Under the pieces are notes generated by a model. The model saw only the letters and a program-made list of their open reading frames with translations, was not told where the DNA came from and did no database searches. Of a stretch of 64,000 nucleotides of DNA, positions 48,298 through 61,045 are shown piece by piece (position 1 is the stretch's first letter; every line of letters starts with the position of its first letter). Origin of the DNA: Cepaea nemoralis (lineage: Eukaryota; Mollusca; Gastropoda; Stylommatophora; Helicidae); NCBI GenBank assembly GCA_014155875.1, contig JACEFZ010022425.1, positions 546,501 to 610,500 on the forward strand, written 5' to 3'. Both the position numbers and the translations under genes were made by a program.

Positions 48298-48530
48298 AAG
48301 TGGCGAAGGGGTTATGGACGCAGTTCGTGATCCCGTAAACTCGCGTTCGAAACATAGCTTGCGTGATTTGGCAGCAGACCGTGTTGCGTTGATTTTTTGC
48401 TAAATGGTAAGAGTGCCTGTCGTTCAGAAAGCAGTGGCAAACTACTGAATGTAAACTTGCCAAAAGATCACAACAGCAAACAATGCTGGTGTTGATTGCA
48501 ACTTCCTGTAAAGGATATGCAACTAACTTT
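48298..48530 (+). mobile_element. SINE S1 copy
   Basis: Plus orientation, well preserved: GTGGCGAAGGGGTTATGGAC, GCGTTCGAAACATAGC, GTTCAGAAAGCAGTGGCAAA, and the end CTGTAAAGGATATGCAACTA. Confidence 0.78.
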
Positions 48531-48597
48531 TTGTTTAGTGCCTTGATACCTAAGGTACTTATGGAGGGGAATTCCCCTTCCAAACAATAATATATGC

Positions 48598-48599
<2 letters not shown>

Positions 48600-48682
<83 letters not shown>
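48600..48682. repeat. (CT)n microsatellite
   Basis: About 41 CT units. The Arg-Glu frame on the minus strand is an artefact. Confidence 0.95.
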
Positions 48683-48685
<3 letters not shown>

Positions 48686-49039
48686 GCCTTCTTCCATACG
48701 CCAAGAAGAGTCTTCAGAAAATTAAATGCCATGTTAAATATTCATTTATTCTATTCGTTAGTCGTCTTTTATATTCATTTTATATTAATTTCTTATTGGT
48801 TGTTAGTATTATAAACTATATTCATTCTTTATAAAATGTGTTTTGGGATGTATTTCGAAGCGTCTAGAATGAATTAGCTGGATTTACATTGATTCATATT
48901 GAAATAATTGCCTCGGTTTTCGTCGTTTTCAGATTTCACCGATAGTTTTCGGACGAACTATCGACGAAAACCAAGGATCCACTGTACATTTATTAATTCA
49001 GTTATCAGTTGGGGCATCTTCATTGAAAAGCCGGACAGG
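48683..49039. other. No gene seen
   Basis: AT-rich, with TATTCATTT motifs. No repeat is recognised apart from the TTTTCGTCG-type segment also found near 45640. Confidence 0.5.
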
Positions 49040-50695
49040 TCTATAGGTGCTCAGATCCTCCCCACAGCATATGCATCAGCGCTCAGCGGCTAATAGTGCC
49101 AGTTATGTGTTGGTTGACGAGGCACCTCGTTTTCCCGATGTACCTCTCGTGTCTGGCCATGCCAATTCTTACTCCCAAGTCTTTCATCCTGGACAGCGAT
49201 GTGGATTCACTGACGTCAAAGTCCTCTGTTCTCGCCATATCTTTAAGGACGTTAATAACATCGGCACGATCCATGGGCTGGCCATCTGCAGGGGGTGCAG
49301 AGCCAGTCAGTTTATCAGCTCGTTCATTTCCCTCGACTCCCGCATGTCCCGGGTCGAAGATGAAGGTGACTTTACTGACATCAGACTTCCTCAGCGACTC
49401 ACTGTCTACTTACAAATCCATCTTCGACCTTCCGAATCATGCTCATTGAATCACTTAGTACACACATTTGGTATAATGCTGTGATTCTAGCTATAGAAAA
49501 GCCTGTGTTACTGCCATCACCTCCATCGTCATGCTGCTCGTGGCCATAGAGTGGGCAACACTGGATTCTTGAACGGTTCGGCCCGTTGAACGGCTGTAAA
49601 TGCCCATGCACTTCTCTCCTTCTTTACAACAGATCCATCTGTATAGATGAGCACTTAGGGGTTGTCTGCGTGTTCATTGATGAGCGCGTTGACCTCTGCA
49701 TTGACAGTGGCAATGTTCTGTTCTCTGCACCTTCTGTCAAGTGTTACAATGCAGGAGAAGGTGCACTTAAAAGCTGGAGGCACAGGCACCCATTCCTTGC
49801 CGGGGTTGATACTGGTAGGATTGCAGATCTGTCTTATGATATCTTTCGCCCGACCCATCCATGATTTGCCCCTCTTTAGCCTATTGCCCTTTTCTCTGAA
49901 TATATCTTCATGCAGAGGGTGCGGCTCATCCGCACTTATTTTCAAGTATGCACGAGCTCCCCAGATCTTGCTTGATCCTGTGGTTCATTGTCGGGATGTC
50001 AAGGAGATATCTCATCGCTACACAGCTGGTGTCTCTCGTGCAGCCGAAAACGATGCGCATGGCTTCGTTTTGTACCTTTTCAAGTCTTCCCATCTGTGTA
50101 GGGCTGACAGTGAGGATGGCCAGGGCATACTCGATGGGTGAAAGCACCAGTCCTTGGAACAGAAGCATTAGCAGTCTTTGCTCGATATTGGTAGTCGACA
50201 TGACTCTCATTGCTGACAAACCTTTTCGAGCGTTCGTTATGACATAATCGACATGATCTCTGAAAGACAGGCTACGATCAAGCCTCACGCCAAGATATAT
50301 GTCATCGACTGGGTTCTACTCAAAATGCTTCCATCCATTCTCACTGCCGGCAGGTCTGAGTTCACAATATCGTTGTTTAGGGAGAACCATGTAACCGATG
50401 CCTTTGCAGGGTTGACAATGGCACTGGCATCCGCACACCATGAGGAAATTCGATCTAGTTTGCCTGCATATCATTGGCAACCGCCTGTCTATCTCGAACC
50501 TGTCGATACACGAGAATGTCATCATCAAATGACAGAGTCCTACCCCTCTCGTCCAGCTGTTGTTCAGTGATCGGCACCGTATACACGCTGAATAGTAGTG
50601 GTGACAGTGGTGAACTCTGCGGCAATCCTGGACATATCGTTGTCGGCTCAGAAGACCAACTCCCCCATCTTAGCACCACTTTCCTTTTAAAGTTC
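49040..50695 (-). pseudogene. I-like LINE, RT palm through RNase H (family C)
   Basis: Minus-strand order: RT (RWGSWSSEPTTICPGLPQSS, FSVYTV, SFDDDILVYRQVRDRQ), thumb (RLDRSLSFRDHVDYVITNAR, MGRLEKVQNEAMRIVFGC), linker, RNase H (MCVLSDSMSMIRKVED) and C-terminus (MARTEDFDVSESTSLS). Frameshifts split it into at least six frames. The FADD box reads FDDD. It preserves the 3' half that is missing from the copy at 20157-22450. Confidence 0.78.
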
Positions 50696-52040
50696 GATAA
50701 GCAGATATATTACTGTTAGCAATGCTTGAGTCCGTTTATCTCCTCTGAAGTATATTTTGGAAATTGATTTGTTTCATAATTATAATATACTGTGAGCAGC
50801 GCTGGCGTAGACTAGACAGTCGCCTGTCGGCCCCGTTGTCATGAATTCAATCCGCATTTAAACAAATAACCTGGGCTTCCAGCTAGACTCAGCTTAAACG
50901 GGTACCAGAAAATGTCTTGGGAAGAAAAGGCGGTCGGTCTAAGCTGCCCACATCACTCACCGAGTACTGATTGGTCTATATCATATGGGTACAGTATCAG
51001 ACAGCCAATTGAGCCTACAGGAGTGGGAAGGGTTCGTTACTGTACTGATTTACTTTTGTGTCACAAGTAAAATGTAACAGAGTAGAGTATAGGTAGCCGC
51101 GGTGGCGTAGAGGCTAGACGCTAGCGTGCCGTTACGATGATGATAGGTTCGAATCCAGATCGGGGGTGATTTTCAAACTTGTCCAATGCTTCCAGGTTGA
51201 TTCAGCTTACAATGGGTATCAGAAAGTTAAGGACAAGAAGTCAACAATTTAGTCCAACTATTCGGTGTAGGGTTTGAACCCCTTACCTCGGAATCAGCAT
51301 ACCGGTTGTTTAAGAACACGCGTTTTTATACATTCTACCATGCTGACTTCCATCTTGTGTGTGTATCTGTTTTTTTATTATTATTTTTTTTAAACATTCA
51401 AAACGATTTTTCCCGTAGTTGATTTGAATCCACTCAATGAGTTGCGCAATATATTGCCTGGCATACATTACTGCAACTCTTCATACACTGGTAACCCAGT
51501 AAAACCTATATACAAACAAAATTGCCTATTACCCATTGTCCCAATAGTTCGTTAGCTATATTACACAGATCATGTGATTACTGGACACAATATCTTTCAT
51601 AGTTTGGTTAACACACAAAATGGACGATGTTACGATTCACTGAAGCAGTTACAATTCGTTTGGTCAAGCCAACGTTGTGTGAAAATAACGACTTGATAAT
51701 CACTTTAAATGTACCATTGTAGACAATTTAAATTACCGTGGGAATATGTATATTGCATATATCAGCTTGAAGGATCCATCTTCTTTCTTTCTTTTACGTC
51801 GTGTGATTTCTGCGGTATGCACCAGACGACATGCAGCACAATATAACAGACAATAAGATGTGCAACCTCTTCTTTGTGTCTTCATTATTCATATTTCAAA
51901 ACTGTAATAGAGTTGACGTAACTTAGATTGTACATAGATATTTTTGAATACCGAAAATCGAGAAGAAGGAAAAGAACAGCTGCCATTTAACAAAACCTGG
52001 ACAACGAAGGTCAGGCTGGCTCATTAACAATGTCATGTCG
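50696..52040. other. No gene; tRNA-like SINE heads
   Basis: Mostly AT-rich unique sequence. Two tRNA-like heads occur, a degenerate one at 50800-50860 (AGCGCTGGCGTAGACTAGAC) and a clear one at 51090-51170 (next entry). No frames of interest. Confidence 0.5.
51090..51250 (+). mobile_element. tRNA-derived SINE head
   Basis: Box A-like TGGCGTAGAGG at 51102 and perfect box B GGTTCGAATCC at 51147 are followed by a ~90-bp body. It resembles the degenerate sequence at 50800. It could be a short SINE or a tRNA pseudogene; no cloverleaf closes properly by eye. Confidence 0.55.
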
Positions 52041-52044
52041 GCTT

Positions 52045-52262
52045 TGTGTCGCAGGGGTTACGGACACAATTTGTAATCCCGCAAACCGCGTTTTAAACAC
52101 GATTTGACAGCTGACCGTTTTATTTTGAATTTCATACAATGGTATGAGTGCCGGCCTTTCAGAAAGCAATGACAAACTACTGAACGTAGACATGCCAAGA
52201 AATCACAAACGGCCAAAAAAGCTGGTGTTGGCTGGCACGTCCTGTAAAGAATATGCAACTGA
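52045..52262 (+). mobile_element. SINE S1 copy
   Basis: GTCGCAGGGGTTACGGACAC at the head, a short internal deletion around box B, and the end ACGTCCTGTAAAGAATATGC. Confidence 0.75.
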
Positions 52263-52469
52263 TCAACTCTGAAACTGAAACACTTTAGCTTTTAACAGTA
52301 ATGGAAGACATGGTTACTGAGACAAGAGGCTGAGGGTCGACCAGCACAAAGTTGGCAGCTTAACTTTAGAGGCTCTGTGGGCATGCATATACATGAGGCA
52401 GGGTAACTGGGCAAGGTCGGGAGTTGGTCAGGCCGGCAGTTATTTAAACATTTGTTGCCTGATGGTTAT

Positions 52470-53294
<825 letters not shown>

Positions 53295-53605
53295 GGCTAT
53301 TTGGGGGCAAGCGCCGGGTTTGGCAAACGCAAGCTTTACCTTTCAGACAGCTCTTGGTTTTGCCAAGTAAAAAAATATATATATAAACTTTATCACATGA
53401 CAAAGTCAAAAACTTTGCAGCTATCGGTGAATGATCTATTATAGTCCCTCTACAAAAATATTTCAAATGATGATAATGCTTATGAAATGTGACATTGACA
53501 TGACTGTGATAATTACAGTGACAGCTACTAATTTTTTTTGGTCATCTGACACACGAACAGTACGCGAGGTGTGACAAATCACCAAATTATCCACATCATC
53601 TCCAA

Positions 53606-53923
53606 ATGGTAGTGGAAAAACAAAGGAACAAAAGAAACGCATATCAGAGAGCGGTTAAATGTTTTTATTGTTCGAGCTATGGCCATTATTCAAAACTTTG
53701 TGATGGGAGAAAGATGATGAAGCAGGCCAATGCCGCATTAATAGACACATCCTCAGATGAAGAAATTGACCAACAGAACGAATGCGACATCCAGAATGAA
53801 AGTTCGAGTGAGCTAGGTAATGCAGTACAAATCATTGACACCATCACTGATAACACATGTAACACCAGTAGAAAATTTCAGCTTGATACAACTTTGTTAT
53901 GTGGCCTACATTCCCATTTCTAA
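53606..53923 (+). CDS. Partial Gag with zinc knuckle (copy 2)
   Basis: 106 codons. A CCHC knuckle (CFYCSSYGHYSKLC, spacing C-2-C-4-H-4-C) is followed by an acidic tail with Asp/Glu/Ser. The frame is open upstream of the first ATG back to about 53540, so the ATG is probably not a true start but the residue of a 5' gag deletion. It overlaps the protease frame by ~100 bases in the +1 frame. Confidence 0.75.
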   Translation: MVVEKQRNKRNAYQRAVKCFYCSSYGHYSKLCDGRKMMKQANAALIDTSSDEEIDQQNECDIQNESSSELGNAVQIIDTITDNTCNTSRKFQLDTTLLCGLHSHF

Positions 53924-54860
53924 CGAAATGGCCAACGCAGCCTTAACATCAACAGGCAAGTTAAAGTTTGCAACAGGTTTTGTTAATAACAAACAATGTA
54001 CATTAATACGCGATTCCGGGGCGACTCTTTGTGGAATTAAAAGAACATTAGTTAATGACAAAGACTACACACACAAATACGTAACGTGTCGCACATTCGC
54101 AGGCACGATCGAAAGATACCCCCTAGCACTTGCCGAAATTCGCACACCTTTTATATCAGGACAAGTGCTATGCGCAGTACTAGAAAATCCTGTCGCTGAA
54201 ATCATCCTTGGGAATCTTCCCAACATAAGATCTTGCTCTGAAGAAGAAATCAGAGAATGGGAACAGAAAAACTGTATCCAAAAACCAAATAGCGATTCCA
54301 AAATGAAAAACCACGCGTGCATGTCTCAAAGTGCCAAAAGCACAAGGGAGACAACCGATGACGGAATTCGAAATGAATTCACAGAGGTGCAGAATACAGG
54401 GGCGGTTGAATCTTTCAATGATACCATCAAATTAACACCTCGAACTGAGGACGCTATCGATCCACAAATTACTAAGCCTGTAAATGTGCAACATTTCACA
54501 CAACACGCTAATATAGTAACAAGACAGATGACACACAAAACCCACACTGACCAACTTCAGGAGTCGCTAGAAATCATTTCACCTAATACTACCACCACCG
54601 AGTTTATAGAAGAACAAAAAGCAGATCCAACCCTTTCACAATATTTTCGGCTAGTAGGATTAAAGCCAAAATTGACGAAAAACGCTTCTTGGACATTTAA
54701 ACTAAATAACAATGTTCTAACGAGATTATATACCAGAGATCAAACCACGATACAGCAAGTGGTTCTACCTCAATCACATCGTGAAAAAGTGCTACATATA
54801 GCCCATGACTCACCTTTCGGAGGTCATATGGGTTGTGGAAAACCAGGGCCAGAGTCCTGA
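53820..54860 (+). CDS. Protease and integrase zinc-binding domain (copy 2)
   Basis: 346 codons. The retropepsin-like active site is IRDSGATLCGI, with LENPVAEIILGNLPN near the domain end. A polar linker leads to EEQKADPTLSQYFRLVGLK and the integrase N-terminal His pair (SHREKVLHIAHDSPFGGH). The frame ends shortly after GGHMGCGK, where an A-run (54839-54842) is one base short of keeping frame with the next segment. The overlap with Gag in the +1 frame could be programmed frameshifting or damage. Confidence 0.75.
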   Translation: MQYKSLTPSLITHVTPVENFSLIQLCYVAYIPISNEMANAALTSTGKLKFATGFVNNKQCTLIRDSGATLCGIKRTLVNDKDYTHKYVTCRTFAGTIERYPLALAEIRTPFISGQVLCAVLENPVAEIILGNLPNIRSCSEEEIREWEQKNCIQKPNSDSKMKNHACMSQSAKSTRETTDDGIRNEFTEVQNTGAVESFNDTIKLTPRTEDAIDPQITKPVNVQHFTQHANIVTRQMTHKTHTDQLQESLEIISPNTTTTEFIEEQKADPTLSQYFRLVGLKPKLTKNASWTFKLNNNVLTRLYTRDQTTIQQVVLPQSHREKVLHIAHDSPFGGHMGCGKPGPES

Positions 54861-55078
54861 GCCAATTTTATTGGCCTAAACTTTGCCAAGACATAAAAAC
54901 CCATTGTAAATCATGTGATAACTGTCAGAAACTAATCAAAAAGGGGGAAAACCCTACGGCAGAAATTCAATCAACCACAACTGCCTCGAGACCATTTCAA
55001 ATCATAGCGGTTGATTTAGTAGGTCCTTTGAACCACATCTCAAACAAAGGAAATAGATACATTTTTTACACTTGTTGA
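54833..55078 (+). pseudogene. Integrase segment between two frameshifts (copy 2)
   Basis: Encodes SQFYWPKLCQDIKTHC and CKSCDNCQK (Cys pair of the HHCC domain), then VDLVGPL with the first catalytic Asp (about 55012). It returns to the other frame after a T-run at 55060-55065. Both breaks lie in homopolymers. Confidence 0.75.
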
Positions 55079-55079
55079 T

Positions 55080-57131
55080 TTGTGTTCAAGATGGGCAGAA
55101 ATGATTCCATTAAAATCTATCTCCTCTAAGGATGTGACGGACGTATTATTGCAGTTATTCTCCCGTTTTGGCTTTCCGGAGAAGATAATATCAGATAGAG
55201 GAACACAATTCATATCTAATGCCACCCAATCGGTAACTAAGTTACTGGGCATAAAACAATGTTTTACAAGTCCCTATCGACCGGCCACGAATGGAATTTG
55301 CGAAAAACGAAATGGGGACCTAAAACATATGTTATCCAAGGTGACAGCTGAAAATCCAGCCGATTGGGATATACTTCTCCCAACGGTGCTGTTCGCATAC
55401 AGAGAAGTCCCACAATCAAGCACGGGGTTCTCTCCGTTTGAATTGATATATGGAGCGAACCCAAGAGGACATCTCACTATTTATAAAGATTTAATATCAC
55501 AACCCGTAAACACCCAATTACCAGTTTCCACCTATGATTTGGTCACTGACACCAGAGACAAAATCATTAGATCCTGTATACTGGCCAGAACATCATTACA
55601 GGAGAAAGGTTTTAGGTACAGGCAGTACGCCAACAAAGGGGCAAAAACGATTGTATTACAACCAAATCAAGATATTTTACTATTACTACCTGACAAGAGA
55701 GATTTACTATCTACCTCTTGGCAGGGACCATTTAAAGTTGTGAGAAGGATTTCGGAAGTTGACTACGAAATTTCTTTGAATGGAAAGTTGAAAATATTCC
55801 ATGTAAATATGTTAAAACCATACCATTCTAGAAATGACAGTGACACGAACAAGCAGACGCAGATAACAGATGACAATAACCAGACTGACAAGAATGACAA
55901 CAGAAACGAAACGACAATTACCCGACTGAATGAAACCTTGACAAACGAAGCATCGTTAACGACTCATTCTTGTGACAACGAAGACGACAAAAACAGACTC
56001 ACAGTACCGACAATATGGAATAACGACAAATACGACCAATTTAACGACACATTGGCAACTATTACTCTCGACGACGACGACAATGACATTGAAGACAATT
56101 TACAAACAGTAACGTCAGTAATAAATCAGACAGACGTAGACAATATGGAAATCCCAGTACCAATTATGGACGACGACAGTACTATGAAGGACATACAAAT
56201 CTCTGACACTGTGACACAACAGCAGCGACAAGACATTTTGTCTCTTCTTAACGACTATAGAACTATCTTCTCAAACAAGCCTGGACGGACTGACAAAATA
56301 ACACATTCAATTGTGTTGACAGATCTAACACCGATCAAATGTAGACCATATTCGATTCCTTTACATTATAGAGCAAATTTAGATAAAGAAATTTTGGACT
56401 TAGAGAAAAATATAATAATACAGAAATCTGTGTCCCAGTATTCTTCGCCAATTGTCCTGGTGAAAAAGAAGGACCAAACCATTCGTCTGTGCATAGACTA
56501 TAGAAAATTAAATACTATAACCACGACAGATGCTGAGCCAATGAACAGCTGTGAAGACCTCATTTTGAATATGTCTCAATCATCCTTATTTTCTAAGCTT
56601 GATTTAGCTAAAGGTTACTGGCAAGTACCACTACATCCTTCTTCAAGACATATAACATCATTCGCTACACCCCTTGGGCTGTACGAATGGAGATATCTTC
56701 CGTTTGGTCTCAAGAACGCTCCCGCCACATTTGTCAGGTTAACTAGACTGTTATTGCACGGCATCAAGGACGTGCAATCTTATATTGATGATATATGTAT
56801 CCATTCTTCAAACATGACTTCTCACTTACTTACACTCCAACAAGTCTTTAACCAAATCTTTCTTTTTGGACTTACTATCAAACCTTCCAAGGTTGAAATA
56901 GGCTATAAACAGATAGACTTCCTAGGTCATAGGATTTCCGAAGGCAAACTATTGACAGATGATAAAATCGTATCAAAACTTCTCAACCTAGAAGTTCCAA
57001 CTACAAAGAAACAGGTTAGAAGCTTATTAGGTCTCATAAACTATTATGCCAAGTTTATACCAAACTGGGCAGAACTCACATCAGTTTTTTCTAATCTGTT
57101 GACAAAAGATCATCCAGAAAAAATTTTGTAA
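55080..57131 (+). CDS. Integrase core, GPY/F-like domain and reverse transcriptase (copy 2)
   Basis: 683 codons. The integrase core continues with SDRGTQF (second Asp, ~55193) and NGICEKRNGD (Glu, 55302-55304), then the C-terminal domain (STSWQGPFKVVRRISEVD, FHVNMLKPYHS). An Asp/Asn-rich linker follows, then RT: VLVKKKDQTIRLCIDYRKLN, LDLAKGYWQVPLHPS, LPFGLKNAPATFVRL, YIDDICIHSS and FLGHRISEGKLL. Catalytic residues of both enzymes are present. The frame ends at 57131 after a T-run (57125-57128), just before RNase H. The two enzymes would be released by the upstream protease. Confidence 0.85.
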   Translation: MCSRWAEMIPLKSISSKDVTDVLLQLFSRFGFPEKIISDRGTQFISNATQSVTKLLGIKQCFTSPYRPATNGICEKRNGDLKHMLSKVTAENPADWDILLPTVLFAYREVPQSSTGFSPFELIYGANPRGHLTIYKDLISQPVNTQLPVSTYDLVTDTRDKIIRSCILARTSLQEKGFRYRQYANKGAKTIVLQPNQDILLLLPDKRDLLSTSWQGPFKVVRRISEVDYEISLNGKLKIFHVNMLKPYHSRNDSDTNKQTQITDDNNQTDKNDNRNETTITRLNETLTNEASLTTHSCDNEDDKNRLTVPTIWNNDKYDQFNDTLATITLDDDDNDIEDNLQTVTSVINQTDVDNMEIPVPIMDDDSTMKDIQISDTVTQQQRQDILSLLNDYRTIFSNKPGRTDKITHSIVLTDLTPIKCRPYSIPLHYRANLDKEILDLEKNIIIQKSVSQYSSPIVLVKKKDQTIRLCIDYRKLNTITTTDAEPMNSCEDLILNMSQSSLFSKLDLAKGYWQVPLHPSSRHITSFATPLGLYEWRYLPFGLKNAPATFVRLTRLLLHGIKDVQSYIDDICIHSSNMTSHLLTLQQVFNQIFLFGLTIKPSKVEIGYKQIDFLGHRISEGKLLTDDKIVSKLLNLEVPTTKKQVRSLLGLINYYAKFIPNWAELTSVFSNLLTKDHPEKIL

Positions 57132-57153
57132 GAGTATCCGCTTAGAGGATGCA

Positions 57154-57606
57154 ATGTGCAGATTGAAATCAATTTTTTCTAACCCACCCGTATTAAGATT
57201 ACCAAACATAGATATACCCTTTATTTTGACCACAGATTCGAGTGCTATCGCAATTGGAGGATGCCTGATGCAAGAATATCAAGGCTTGAGACATCCAATA
57301 CTCTACGTCAGCCGCAAGCTAAAAAAGGCAGAGATCCATTATTCCACAGTTGAGTTGGAGGCATTAAGTCTACTTTTTTGTATGCGTCAATTATCTAAGT
57401 TCCTCTTAGGTTCGCATTTTGTTGTTTTAACCGATAATTCGCCACTGCTGGTACTTAAGCAAGGTGTTCCGAAAAACCATCGTTTAGAAAGATGGTGTCT
57501 TCTTCTTCAGGATTTCGACTTTGAAATCCGCCATATCAAGGGCACTGATAATATTATTGCTGAACTTTTATCACGGCAAACTAATGCACTAGCAGACGAA
57601 CACTAG
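57154..57606 (+). CDS. RNase H domain (copy 2)
   Basis: 150 codons. LTTDSSAIAIGGCLMQ (first Asp), STVELEALSLLF (Glu), VVLTDNSPLLVL (Asp) and IRHIKGTDNIIAELLSR are all present. In the last motif, copy 1 reads ADLLSR whereas this copy has AELLSR, so the fourth catalytic Asp appears replaced by Glu. Separated from RT by one frameshift. Confidence 0.8.
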   Translation: MCRLKSIFSNPPVLRLPNIDIPFILTTDSSAIAIGGCLMQEYQGLRHPILYVSRKLKKAEIHYSTVELEALSLLFCMRQLSKFLLGSHFVVLTDNSPLLVLKQGVPKNHRLERWCLLLQDFDFEIRHIKGTDNIIAELLSRQTNALADEH

Positions 57607-59101
57607 GCACATTAATTATTCGCCATACAATGAGCTGTGATATTTTAGTCTGTTGCATAGAACAGTGTACCTCTACACCTACTAGAGAACTTCGTATACC
57701 ATCCACGAACATGGAACTTTGAGAACCCTATATTACCAAGTGCCAAGGCTTTAGAAACAATCCGAGCGATATAGAATATCTGTGAAATGATTTCAACCAG
57801 TGAACTGACAGTCATCGTGTAAAGATTAAGAACACTGCATACTCGCTATTGCTAAAGAAACTTCGCAAACAGCCGAAATAGAACTACGTCGAGTATAACA
57901 TGCAAAGGACAGCTATATTAACTGTTAACATTCATGGCACGACAAACGCACAACAGGAGGACAACACACACATCGCCGTTGGATTTAGTTACTTAGTTAG
58001 TTAGTTAGTTAATTAATTTAGTATTAGTTAATATGTATGTATATAAAATATGTCAACCTGTAACTTGTATATTTTCTACCATAATATTACAGGTAGTTTC
58101 ACTCATAGATGAAATATTATTCCTATAAAATTTTTTTCTATTTCAGTTATAACCCATTTTTTGATTACAGATACAAAAAGTACTTGTTACCTTAAAGGGA
58201 ACAATTCGCCTAATCCGTTTTTTCTAAGGGCAGTAAGACTTACCTCAACTTTATTTGGATATTTTAACAAAATACTATTTTGTATGAAAGATGTATGAAT
58301 GACAGAGTGAATGAATTAAATGAGAGAGCGATATACTGAGCGGACAAATTGTACGCAAAACGTATTTATTTTAATTTGTCTGCGTCTTTCATGTAAAATG
58401 TATTACCTGTCTAATTGTTGATACATGTTTAGTATTTAATACACTACATCTAAGCGCCACTATTTGGAATGCCCCGATAATGCATTATACACATTGGGGT
58501 AATTCATGACAAAGGATATCCCAACTCGTGACGCTTGGAGATAAACCACACAGTGAGCACACACTTTATACAAACTCAAACTGAACACTAACAATTAAAA
58601 TACAGTCACTTTATTAGAAACAGCAACATATCAGTGAATACACTAACAAGCCAACAGGAACACATGTAGTCAGATGGGATAAAACAACAGCATAACTACA
58701 TATTCAGCATTGTATACATACGGAAGTAAAAATGTATCGAAATACACACACAGGACAAGATTTGCAGGTGTACTTAAATAGCCAAGACATTTGTTTTGTT
58801 AAAACTCTCTTACACAGAGTTTTAAATATCTTGGTATCATATGGATACTTGAGAAGGGCGGGGTTGTAAAACAACTGGGAAACGTCACGAAACTTCGGTC
58901 AGATAAGCATGTTTAAGGACATAGAAGAGAGAGACCTCTTCAGCAATCATCTTGAAGTGGTGTATGGAGAATACATGAGTGTTAATACAGATGTGTAGAT
59001 TGGCCAAGTTACCTATCCACCAAACTACAAACACCGACTTTATGTGACCCTGTGACAGAATTAGTTACAGAACTAATTACCATATAATAACCCATCAAAG
59101 C
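57607..59101 (+). other. Conserved 3' non-coding region of copy 2
   Basis: Alignable with 17997-19591 of copy 1 over most of its length, with no shared frame. It contains the GACAAATT/AATTTGTC hairpin at 58343-58380. Confidence 0.6.
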
Positions 59102-59119
59102 AGGGGGGAGGGGGACTCC

Positions 59120-59660
59120 TGTCACAGCCTCACATAAGGGCGGTACCAACATAAAGTAAGAGATACTGGCGAAGGGATAGAACTCCAGCAAAAGGGAAAG
59201 AACCGAGTCACTCGAAGGCTTGAATAATCCAGAGCCTTCTCGAAGGACCGGTCAGTGTGTCCACAGTCCCGTGGACACCGATGGGGCCCACCGATTGCGG
59301 GGTCCACGAGAAACTCGGAGAGAGTTACCTCCCGTGTCGGATTGCGACACGTGTGGAAGGACAGACAGGGACTGGACATCGGGGAAGCAACAGGGCTTAC
59401 CTTAAGGGGGACTTGATAGTTCAGACCCAGTGTATTTAGGGGTCTTATACATATGTTAGATAGCTGATAGAGTTGTTGTGATAATCATGTTTATTGTAAA
59501 CTCCTGTGATACGCAACTTGTTGAATGCTGGCTTGTGAATACTCGCTTCGCCAGCATACTGTAACATGTTGTAAATAAATGATGCTAGATTGTATCTGAA
59601 CGGAGTTTGTTGCCTGTATGAGCCCGAGTTTCAATCCCCTAGAGATCTAGGACTGTGACA
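59120..59660 (+). repeat. 3' LTR of copy 2
   Basis: 541 bp, partner of 52752-53294. The adjacent ATGAT at 59661-59665 repeats 52747-52751, though the ATG-repeat context makes the exact TSD phase ambiguous. Confidence 0.93.
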
Positions 59661-60764
<1,104 letters not shown>

Positions 60765-61045
60765 CCTTTACAAGTTAACTATTCCATTCTAACTACTATT
60801 TCTATTGCCCGATTGCTTGTGCCGAGAAGCGTCGCAGATAAGAGGAAGGTGTAGTTTTCTGTGTTTTTTACTTACCTCTTTACTTGTGCTATTGTCATAT
60901 TTGACTTCTTAATGTCTCTTTTACTCCATCTAGCCATCGTTTTTTGTGTCCGCCTTTCGCTTTGTATCCCGGTGTTCTCATGTAGCCTTTGGATGATCTT
61001 GTTCCATCCTAGTTAAACGTTCCAGCTGTTTTTTTATTTTTTTTT
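60765..61045. other. No gene seen
   Basis: T-rich sequence between the ATG array and LINE B1. No frame or repeat recognised. Confidence 0.55.

Noticed and set aside
51090..51170. Functional tRNA gene
   Set aside because: Box A and B motifs are good, but no complete cloverleaf with a paired acceptor stem closes by eye; a SINE head or tRNA pseudogene is more likely.
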